From positions 1 through 6,047 of the forward strand of contig SXZC01000211.1 of the NCBI GenBank assembly GCA_005788075.1: a DNA stretch of 6,047 nucleotides, written 5' to 3'. Both the position numbers and the translations under genes were made by a program. How positions within the stretch are numbered: the first letter of the stretch is position 1; each line of letters begins with the position of its first letter. The notes beneath the pieces were generated by a model, which searched no databases, was not told the DNA's origin, and was given only the letters and a program-made list of their open reading frames with translations. Below are positions 1 to 5,561 of this stretch, piece by piece. This DNA comes from Actinomycetota bacterium. Lineage in GTDB: Bacteria > Actinomycetota > Thermoleophilia > Miltoncostaeales > Miltoncostaeaceae.

Positions 1-1350
1 CAATTCACCGTCACGATGATGGGAGGCGGCAAGTGCTTCTCGTTCCGCACCTACCCCGGCGAGAGCCGGAAGCTCGTGAACGTGCAGCAGTGGGGCGACC
101 TGTCGATGCCGGATACCGGGTCGCAGTTCGCGGGCACCGCGAACATGACGGTGTCGGCCACTGACTCACTCGACACGAGGAACCTCTCCAGCATGGCCTC
201 GATGTTCGAGGGGGCGGCGGCCTTCAACCAGGACATCTCGGGTTGGAATACCTCGAACGTCGCGGACATGACCTCGATGTTTAAGGGGGCCACGGCCTTC
301 AACCAGAACATTGCTTCCTGGAACACCTCGAACGTCGTGAGCATGGCCTCGATGTTCAGGGGGGCGACGGCGTTCAACCAGAACCTCTCGCCCTGGAACA
401 CGGCAAACGTCACGAACATGTCGTCGATGTTTGAAGGCGCCACCAGCTTCGACAACAGCATCGACTTCTGGGACACCTCGAACGTCACCAACATGTCGTC
501 GATGTTCAAGGGGGCCACGGCGTTCAACTGGAGCCTCCACTACTGGAATACCCGGAGCGTCACCGACATGTCGTCCATGTTCGAGGGGGCCACGGCATTC
601 GAGCACCCGTTGGGCGACTGGGATCTCCGGTCGATCACGTCACTCAGCAACATGCTCACGCAATCCGGGTTGTCCGCTGACACCTACAGCCAGTCGCTCA
701 TCGGCTGGGCGGCGCAAGGGTTGCTTCCCTCGGGAGTCACGCTTGGAGCGGGGAGCATCCGCTATCTCTCGTCTGCCGCGAGCGCGCGATCGACCCTCAT
801 CACCGGCAAGGGCTGGACCATCTCCGATGGCGGCATGGTCCCGATAGCCCCGGGGGCACCGACGGGTGTCATCCCCAGCGCGCCGAGCGCCAGTGAGTCC
901 GGGGCGGGCGGGCGGGTTAGCCCGTCTTCCGCGTCGGCGACGTGCGCGGGCATCACGGGGGCATCCCTCACCCGGTGCCGCGCACTGGCAGGGCTCGAGG
1001 CACAGCGCGATGCCGCGCTCGCTGCGTGTGCAACGCGACCCGCACGAGCCCGATCGCAGTGCACCGCGCGGGCCCGCGCAGACTTCGCGCGCGGTGCCGC
1101 GCGTGCCCGCGCAGCTGAGGCACGGACGATTGCTCTCGGCCGCTGCGCGCGAGTTGCCATGAGCGCGCGCGCCGCCTGCCGCTCCTCGGCCGATGCGCGC
1201 CATAGCCGCGCGATGGGACGCGCCAATGCCGAGTGGACGAGAAGCATCGCGCTGGCCAGGTGCGCCGCCCGCCCGCAGGCCGAGCGCGCGGCCTGCCGTG
1301 CCTCTGCCAGGGCCCGCTACCGGGCACAGGTCAGCGCGCGCGCCGACTGA
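1..1350 (+). CDS. BspA-like/DUF285 repeat surface protein with Cys-paired helical tail (5' partial)
   Basis: The frame is open to base 1. The first residues (QFTVT, then a KCFSF and VNVQQWGDL stretch) match the region just before the repeats in DUF285 (PF03382-type) proteins, so the true start lies upstream and the ATG at 16 is probably internal. 449 residues are visible. In order they are: a pre-repeat region (1-174); six 25-residue repeats of the type TSNVTNMSSMFxGATAFN (175-624); a degenerate seventh repeat ending in a SLIGWAAQG capping segment (625 to about 720); a Pro/Ser/Gly linker (about 838-942); and an Ala/Arg-rich tail with eight regularly placed cysteines (943-1347). No sortase motif or C-terminal membrane helix is seen. 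Family knowledge points to a secreted or surface-displayed adhesin-like protein; the ligand is unknown. The repeat half looks less G+C-rich than the tail, which may reflect separate origins of the two parts. The next gene starts 33 bp downstream on the same strand. I am sure of the family but not of the function. Confidence 0.88.
   Translation, partial: QFTVTMMGGGKCFSFRTYPGESRKLVNVQQWGDLSMPDTGSQFAGTANMTVSATDSLDTRNLSSMASMFEGAAAFNQDISGWNTSNVADMTSMFKGATAFNQNIASWNTSNVVSMASMFRGATAFNQNLSPWNTANVTNMSSMFEGATSFDNSIDFWDTSNVTNMSSMFKGATAFNWSLHYWNTRSVTDMSSMFEGATAFEHPLGDWDLRSITSLSNMLTQSGLSADTYSQSLIGWAAQGLLPSGVTLGAGSIRYLSSAASARSTLITGKGWTISDGGMVPIAPGAPTGVIPSAPSASESGAGGRVSPSSASATCAGITGASLTRCRALAGLEAQRDAALAACATRPARARSQCTARARADFARGAARARAAEARTIALGRCARVAMSARAACRSSADARHSRAMGRANAEWTRSIALARCAARPQAERAACRASARARYRAQVSARAD
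175..624 (+). repeat. Six tandem 75-bp in-frame DUF285 repeats
   Basis: Units start at 175, 250, 325, 400, 475 and 550, each exactly 75 bp (25 codons) with no indels. The protein consensus is T-S-N-V-T-x-M-S-S-M-F-x-G-A-T-A-F-N followed by a variable x-x-I/L-x-x-W-N/D. A seventh, degenerate unit starts at 625 (LRSITSLSNML). The core coding for MSSMF and GATAF is well conserved at DNA level, while the six residues before each Trp vary. This fits a stacked solenoid with a fixed core and a variable exposed edge. Copy number could change by recombination between units. Confidence 0.93.
943..1347 (+). repeat. C-terminal C-X10-C tandem helical repeat region
   Basis: Cys codons lie at 943, 976, 1027, 1060, 1144, 1177, 1261 and 1294. 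This makes four pairs, each exactly C-X10-C (33 bp apart). Pair starts are 84, 117 and 117 bp apart, so the unit is 39 residues and the first is shorter by exactly 11. Conserved around the pairs are an AL/IAL segment just before the first Cys and, in the last three units, an F/H/Y eight residues after the second Cys. The composition (Ala, Arg, few helix breakers) suggests long alpha-helices. An 11-residue Cys spacing places both cysteines on one helix face, so disulfides between neighbouring helices are plausible in an exported protein. I do not recognise a named family. Confidence 0.75.
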
Positions 1351-1371
1351 GAGCAGGTCGACGGCAGCGGG

Positions 1372-1377
1372 TAGGGT
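1372..1377 (+). promoter_or_regulatory. Candidate leaderless -10 box (TAGGGT) of the MFS gene
   Basis: TAGGGT fits the actinobacterial -10 consensus TANNNT and ends 6 nt before the GTG at 1384, so transcription could begin at or next to the start codon. No convincing -35 box is visible. AGGG inside the box is also 7 nt from the start, so a weak Shine-Dalgarno reading is an alternative. Confidence 0.45.
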
Positions 1378-1383
1378 GCGCGC

Positions 1384-2964
1384 GTGCCCGTCTCCCTCGA
1401 AGGACGCCGCCGCTGGCTGATCATGCCGGTGCTCGCGCTCGGCGTGTCGCTCATCGTGATCGACGGCACGATCGTGAACGTCGCGCTGCCGGAGATCATC
1501 GACGCGCTGTCGCTCAACCTGAGCGAGGCCGAGTGGGTCAACTCCATCTACGCGCTGCTGTTCGCGGCGCTGCTCATCGCGGTGGGTGCGACCGCCGACC
1601 GCGTGGGGCGGCGGCGGGTGTTCGTGCTCGGCGTGGTGGTCTTCGGCCTGGGCTCGGTGCTGGCCGCGCTATCGGGCAGTGCCGAGCTGCTGCTCGCGGC
1701 GCGCGCCGTGCAGGGCATCGGTGGCGCCATGGTGCTTCCCACCAGCCTGTCGCTGGTGAACGCCAACTTTCAGGGCAAGGACCGCGCTGCGGCGTTCGGT
1801 ATCTGGGGCGCCACGATCGCCGGCATGGCCGCGGTGGGCCCGGTGCTGGGCGGCTGGCTCACATCCGACTTCTCGTGGCGGCTGATCTTCTGGATCAACC
1901 CGCCGCTCTGCGTGATCGTGATCGTGGGCGCCCTGCTGCTCGTTCCCGAGTCGAAGGAACCCGGGGCGCCGGGCCTGCGCGACTGGCTGGGCGTGCTCTT
2001 GATCTCCACCGGCCTCGCGTTGCTGGTGTTCGGCCTGATCGAGGGCGAGCGCTACGGCTGGTGGTCCTCCACGCCGGACAGCCCATCGTGGTGGCCGCTC
2101 CCCGGCTCGCCGGTGCCGTGGGCGCTCATCGCCTCGGTGGTGCTGCTGGTCTCGTTCGTCGGGTGGACCCAGTGGCGCGCGAAGCGCGGCAGGGCCACGC
2201 TGGTCGACCTCTCGCTCTTCCGGCTGCCGACATTCCGCTGGGGCGGCGTGACGATCCTCATCGTGTCGCTCGGGGAGTTCGGGGTGATCTTCGTCATCCC
2301 GCTCTTCCTGCAGAACGTGCTCGGCATGAGCGCGCTCGGGGCCGGGCTGGTGATCCTCGCGCTCGCGGTGGGAGCGCTGGTGTCGGGGGGCATCGCCGCG
2401 CCTGTATCGCGGCGGCTCGGCGGGCACCGCATCGTGCAGCTGGGCATGGTGCTGGAGATAGCCGGCATCACGTGGTTCGCGTTCGTGGTCGCACCGGGTG
2501 CGTCGCCGTGGGTGTTCGTGGCGCCGCTGTTCGTGTACGGCCTGGGGGTGGGCTTCGCCACCGCGCAGCTCACCAACGTGGCGCTCGACGAGGTGCCGAT
2601 CAACGAGTCGGGGCAGGCGAGCGCCCTGCAGTCGACCCTGCGACAGGTGGGCTCGGCCCTGGGCACCGCGGTGCTGGGCGTGGCGCTGGCCGTGGCGGTG
2701 TCATCGCACGTGTCGTCGTCCGTGGAGGCCCAGGGCGTGCCGGCGGCCCGGGCCGAGCAGATCGCCCAGGTGGTGAAGTCATCGGCAGGGACGGCCATCC
2801 CGGCCCTGGCGGCCGACCCGAAGACCGCCCCACTCGCCCCCGCGCTCGATCAGTCGTTCGCGGACGCCGTGCAGGTGGTGGGCTGGGTGGCCGCGGCCTT
2901 CGTGTTCCTCGGCCTCATGGCGTCGTTCAGGATCCCCGGCAACAGCAGGCAGCGCGCGCCCTGA
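1384..2964 (+). CDS. DHA2-family (14-TMS) MFS multidrug/proton antiporter
   Basis: 526 residues, the usual length for DHA2 (EmrB/QacA-like) exporters, which use the proton gradient to expel hydrophobic or cationic compounds across the inner membrane. Visible signatures: motif D1 around D27 (DGTIVNVALP), motif A at 68-78 (GATADRVGRRR), motif B around R107 (AARAVQGIGGA), and motif C, the antiporter signature, at about 147-157 (GMAAVGPVLGG). Many hydrophobic helices follow. A Trp/Pro-rich stretch (YGWWSSTPDSPSWW) and a long polar loop before the last helix (about 438-485) are typical of the subfamily. The GTG start places the N-terminus (MPVSLEGRRRW) just before helix 1, as expected, and lies 6 nt after a TAGGGT box. 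The gene is convergent with the transpeptidase gene, with a 49-bp gap. No regulator gene is adjacent. The substrate cannot be read from the sequence. Confidence 0.93.
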   Translation: MPVSLEGRRRWLIMPVLALGVSLIVIDGTIVNVALPEIIDALSLNLSEAEWVNSIYALLFAALLIAVGATADRVGRRRVFVLGVVVFGLGSVLAALSGSAELLLAARAVQGIGGAMVLPTSLSLVNANFQGKDRAAAFGIWGATIAGMAAVGPVLGGWLTSDFSWRLIFWINPPLCVIVIVGALLLVPESKEPGAPGLRDWLGVLLISTGLALLVFGLIEGERYGWWSSTPDSPSWWPLPGSPVPWALIASVVLLVSFVGWTQWRAKRGRATLVDLSLFRLPTFRWGGVTILIVSLGEFGVIFVIPLFLQNVLGMSALGAGLVILALAVGALVSGGIAAPVSRRLGGHRIVQLGMVLEIAGITWFAFVVAPGASPWVFVAPLFVYGLGVGFATAQLTNVALDEVPINESGQASALQSTLRQVGSALGTAVLGVALAVAVSSHVSSSVEAQGVPAARAEQIAQVVKSSAGTAIPALAADPKTAPLAPALDQSFADAVQVVGWVAAAFVFLGLMASFRIPGNSRQRAP

Positions 2965-2965
2965 C

Positions 2966-2989
2966 GGCGCGCAGTGCTGCGGCCGCGCC
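2966..2989. terminator. Weak GC hairpin between convergent genes
   Basis: GGCGCG (2966-2971) can pair with CGCGCC (2984-2989) across a 12-nt loop, directly after the transporter stop codon and between two converging genes. There is no T tract on either side, so it is not a classical intrinsic terminator. Such short GC stems also arise by chance in DNA of this composition. Confidence 0.22.
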
Positions 2990-3013
2990 TGCGAGAAGGC
3001 GCCGTGGGGCCGA

Positions 3014-4375
3014 TCAGTACATGTGGACGGGCGTGCCGTACGAGGCGAACTCGTACAGGTACGGCGCGAACGGCGCGGCGATCCTCACGCACCCGTGCGA
3101 TGCCGGGTAGCCCGGCACGTCGGGGTACTCGTGGAAGGCGAAGCCGCCCGTGAAGTACGACGCGTAGGGCATCCATGAGCGGAACGGGATCGACCAGCTC
3201 ATGAGTTCCTTGCGGTAGATCGAGTAGGTGCCGCGCGGAGTGTTGCCCGCGGAGCCGCTCGAGAAGTGGAGGGCGCGCACCACCCGGCCGCCGCGCACGA
3301 GCAGCACGACCTGGCGGTCGATGTAGCCCTCGAGCCACTTGCCGCCGCCCGACTTCCTCGCCTGGGGACGCCCGGCAACCGCGAGGCGCTTCTGCGTGTC
3401 GGCGTCCGCCATCCCGGTGCGCTCGAGGCCATTCCAGCCCTGGAAGCCCATGATGGCCTGCGAGAGGGCGTAGTTCGACGTGTTGGACGGCGTGGCATTC
3501 GCCGGGAGGTAGCCGAGCTCGGCAAGGCGGCTCACCTGCCCGCGCGGGATGTCGAGGTCGAGCGTATGGCGGATGAGGTCACGCACGGCGGGCGTGATGC
3601 GGGGCGGCGCGGCGAGGGCCGGCGACGCGAAGGGCGCGTTCGGCACCGTGATGAGCTTGATGTAGTCGTTGGTCCAACCCGCGGCGGCGAGGCGGTTGCG
3701 CAGCTGCATGGTCAGCTTGGGCGGCACGGTGGCATCAACCGAGCCGCGGATGAGCGTGATGTGCTGGCGATTCCTCTGCGCGCGGATCTTCGAGTTGCCA
3801 CCGAGGGTGACCGGGATGAGGTCCTGCTGGTTGGCGGGGTCGAGCATGACCATGCGCGTGGGGTCGAAGGCCGACACGCCAAGCGCCCCATCGATGCGGC
3901 TGGGCAGGCCGAGGGTCATGCTCACGGCGAACGACGCGCCGCTCGACTCACCGAGCGTCACGAGCCGCGTGCTGTTCATGTCGGTGCGCCGGTCGAGCTG
4001 GTTCAGCAACTCGTCCACGGCGGTGGCGTCCACTGCACGGCGATCGGCCTGCATCGGGTACCAGCACTGCTGGTTGCCGAGGGACGCGCACGGAAGCGCA
4101 TCGAGGGCCACGGCCACCGCGCCCGCGCGGTGGATGGCGTAGCCGAAGCGGTCGAGGGCATCCTGCGCGGTGGTGCCCTCGCGGGGGAACACGAGGACCA
4201 CCGGCGGCCGCACACCCGGCTTTACCGACTCAGGAGGGCTGATGATGGCGTGGCGCATCACGCCGGCGGCCGAGAACGAGATGTCCTCGTTGGCGCCGGC
4301 GGCGAGGCCGGGGACTGCGAGCAGGGCGAGCGCACCTGCGGCGACGGCGAATGTACGTGCGGGCATGCCACGCAT
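3014..4375 (-). CDS. Exported alpha/beta-hydrolase - peptidoglycan-binding - L,D-transpeptidase (YkuD) fusion
   Basis: 453 residues from the ATG at 4375. Residues 1-28 look like a Sec signal peptide (Arg, a long Ala/Leu/Val core, cleavage near A26-A28, no lipobox). Residues about 40-275 resemble an alpha/beta-hydrolase: nucleophile elbow GESSG (S144), an acid in GSVDATVPP (D214), and F249 (NAPF) where His is expected. Residues about 278-335 resemble a PG_binding_1 three-helix unit (LAELGYL, FQGWNGLERTG, ADTQKRL). Residues about 350-453 are a YkuD domain with H415 and SHGCVR (C429), which in this family forms 3-3 (L,D) peptidoglycan cross-links. The only other cysteines, C96 and C104, could form a disulfide and leave C429 free. 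The protein presumably acts outside the membrane on the wall. The ATG at 4366 is an alternative start that also keeps the signal peptide. The gene is divergent from serC. The transpeptidase call is firm; the hydrolase substrate is unknown. Confidence 0.88.
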   Translation of the reverse strand: MRGMPARTFAVAAGALALLAVPGLAAGANEDISFSAAGVMRHAIISPPESVKPGVRPPVVLVFPREGTTAQDALDRFGYAIHRAGAVAVALDALPCASLGNQQCWYPMQADRRAVDATAVDELLNQLDRRTDMNSTRLVTLGESSGASFAVSMTLGLPSRIDGALGVSAFDPTRMVMLDPANQQDLIPVTLGGNSKIRAQRNRQHITLIRGSVDATVPPKLTMQLRNRLAAAGWTNDYIKLITVPNAPFASPALAAPPRITPAVRDLIRHTLDLDIPRGQVSRLAELGYLPANATPSNTSNYALSQAIMGFQGWNGLERTGMADADTQKRLAVAGRPQARKSGGGKWLEGYIDRQVVLLVRGGRVVRALHFSSGSAGNTPRGTYSIYRKELMSWSIPFRSWMPYASYFTGGFAFHEYPDVPGYPASHGCVRIAAPFAPYLYEFASYGTPVHMY

Positions 4376-4378
4376 ATT

Positions 4379-4382
4379 CTCC
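4379..4382 (-). promoter_or_regulatory. Candidate Shine-Dalgarno (GGAG) of the transpeptidase gene
   Basis: On the minus strand GGAG lies 3 nt before the ATG at 4375 and 12 nt before the ATG at 4366. Neither spacing is ideal, so it does not settle the start. It is the only purine-rich site close to either start, and no TANNNT box sits at leaderless distance on this strand. The whole gap to serC is 46 bp, so promoter elements may overlap the start of the divergent gene. Confidence 0.4.
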
Positions 4383-4408
4383 GCGACCGCAGGCCACCCC
4401 TCCCCATG

Positions 4409-4414
4409 TATGTT
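4409..4414 (+). promoter_or_regulatory. Candidate leaderless -10 box (TATGTT) of serC
   Basis: TATGTT matches TANNNT and ends 7 nt before the ATG at 4422, the distance expected when transcription starts on the A of the start codon. No Shine-Dalgarno-like sequence precedes this ATG, which favours leaderless expression. A -35 element is not evident. The box overlaps an alternative in-frame ATG (4410), so a transcript initiated here would exclude that start. Confidence 0.5.
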
Positions 4415-4421
4415 CCGCGCC

Positions 4422-5552
4422 ATGACCGACCAGAACGCCGATATCCGCATCCCGCTCGACCACCTGCCCGCCGACGGGCGCTTCGGCAGCGGGCCGTCCA
4501 AGGTGCGCGTGGAGGCCCTGCGCGCGCTCGCCGAGACCGGCACCTCGTACATGGGCACCTCGCACCGCCAGAAGACCGTGAAGGACATGGTGGCCCGCGC
4601 GCGCTCGGGGCTGTCGCAGTTGCTCGGGCTTCCCGACGGCTACGAGGTGCTGCTGGGCAACGGCGGGGCAACGGCGTTCTGGGATGTCGCGGGCTTCCGG
4701 CTGGTTCGCGAGCACAGCCATCATGCGGTGTTCGGGGAGTTCTCGTCGAAGTTCGCCCAGGCCATGGCCGAGGCGCCCCACGTGGCCAGGGCCACAACGG
4801 TGGATGCCGAGCCGGGCAGCCACCCGCAGGTGGTCGCCGTGGACGGTGCCGACGCCTACGCGCTCACGCAGAACGAGACCTCCACCGGCGTGTGCATGCC
4901 GGTGGCGCGCCCCGCCGGCGCCGACCCCGATGCCCTGGTGCTGGTGGACGCCACCTCGGCGGCCGGCGGCATGGCCGTGGACCCGGTGGAGTTCGACGTC
5001 TACTACCTGTCGCCGCAGAAGGCACTGGCCAGCGACGGCGGCCTCTGGCTGGCCGCGTGCTCCCCGCGCGCGCTGCAGCGCATCGACGACCTGGCCGACC
5101 GCTGGGCGCCGGCGTCGCTCGACCTGCTCATCGCCCGCGACAACTCGGTGAAGGACCAGACCTACAACACGCCGGCGCTTGCCACGATCTTCCTGCTGGT
5201 GCAGCAGGTGGAGTGGATCCTCGGCCAGGGCGGCCTCGCCTGGGCCGAGTCGCGCTGCCGCGAGTCGTCGGGCGTGCTCTACGACTGGGCCGATGCCCAC
5301 GAGCTCGCCACGCCCTTCGTGGCCGATGCCGCCATGCGCAGCCCCGTGGTGGTGACCATCGACCTCGACGAGCGGGTGGACGCCACCCAGGTATGCGCGG
5401 TGCTGCGCGCGAACGGCGTGGTGGACACCGACTCCTACCGCAAGCTCGGCCGCAACCAGATCCGCGTGGCCACGTTCCCCGCCGTGAGCCCCGACGACGC
5501 CCGCCAGCTCACCGCCTGCCTCGACTACGTGGTGGGGGCGCTGGCGGGCTAG
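4422..5552 (+). CDS. serC: Phosphoserine aminotransferase (actinobacterial type)
   Basis: 376 residues. SerC is the PLP-dependent cytoplasmic enzyme that makes 3-phosphoserine from 3-phosphohydroxypyruvate and glutamate (serine biosynthesis); it can also act in the pyridoxal phosphate pathway. The sequence follows the Mycobacterium-type SerC along its whole length: DGRFGSGPSKVR near the N-terminus, GTSHRQ (H48, R49), PLP-phosphate region GNGGATAFWD (79-88, including W87), HNETSTGV-like QNETSTGV, LVDATSAAGG (D176), SPQK with the Schiff-base lysine K200, QTYNTPA (N249, T250, expected to reach into the partner subunit), and C-terminal YRKLGRNQIRVA. Length and motifs indicate an intact enzyme. 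The ATG at 4422 gives the family's usual N-terminus; the in-frame ATG at 4410 would add only MFRA. The PPK2 gene starts 9 bp after the stop. The transpeptidase gene diverges upstream. Confidence 0.96.
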   Translation: MTDQNADIRIPLDHLPADGRFGSGPSKVRVEALRALAETGTSYMGTSHRQKTVKDMVARARSGLSQLLGLPDGYEVLLGNGGATAFWDVAGFRLVREHSHHAVFGEFSSKFAQAMAEAPHVARATTVDAEPGSHPQVVAVDGADAYALTQNETSTGVCMPVARPAGADPDALVLVDATSAAGGMAVDPVEFDVYYLSPQKALASDGGLWLAACSPRALQRIDDLADRWAPASLDLLIARDNSVKDQTYNTPALATIFLLVQQVEWILGQGGLAWAESRCRESSGVLYDWADAHELATPFVADAAMRSPVVVTIDLDERVDATQVCAVLRANGVVDTDSYRKLGRNQIRVATFPAVSPDDARQLTACLDYVVGALAG

Positions 5553-5555
5553 GGT
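5550..5555 (+). promoter_or_regulatory. Candidate leaderless -10 box (TAGGGT) of ppk2, containing the serC stop codon
   Basis: The TAG at 5550-5552 is the serC stop and also the first half of TAGGGT, which ends 6 nt before the ATG at 5562. The box and spacing are the same as in front of the MFS gene at 1372-1377. It could drive ppk2 separately from serC. As there, AGGG at 7 nt spacing could instead act as a weak ribosome-binding site. Confidence 0.42.
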
Positions 5556-5561
5556 CGGGGC

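Noticed and set aside
51..606. Minus-strand open frames with repeated 25-residue units
   Set aside because: They only mirror the 75-bp DUF285 repeats on the plus strand.
175..624. CRISPR-like periodicity
   Set aside because: The 75-bp period is coding, lacks spacers of independent sequence and keeps frame through all units.
1233..3110. 625-codon open frame on the plus strand overlapping the transporter
   Set aside because: It is shifted relative to the DHA2 reading frame, has Arg/Ala/Gly-rich composition and no motifs. The MFS motifs are all in the 1384-2964 frame.
4410..4412. Alternative serC start (adds MFRA)
   Set aside because: It lies inside the putative TATGTT box, has no ribosome-binding site and gives an N-terminus longer than the family's; the ATG at 4422 fits better.
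4376..4588. N-terminal extension of the transpeptidase frame up to 4588
   Set aside because: It would overlap the serC coding start and bury the signal peptide more than 70 residues inside the protein.
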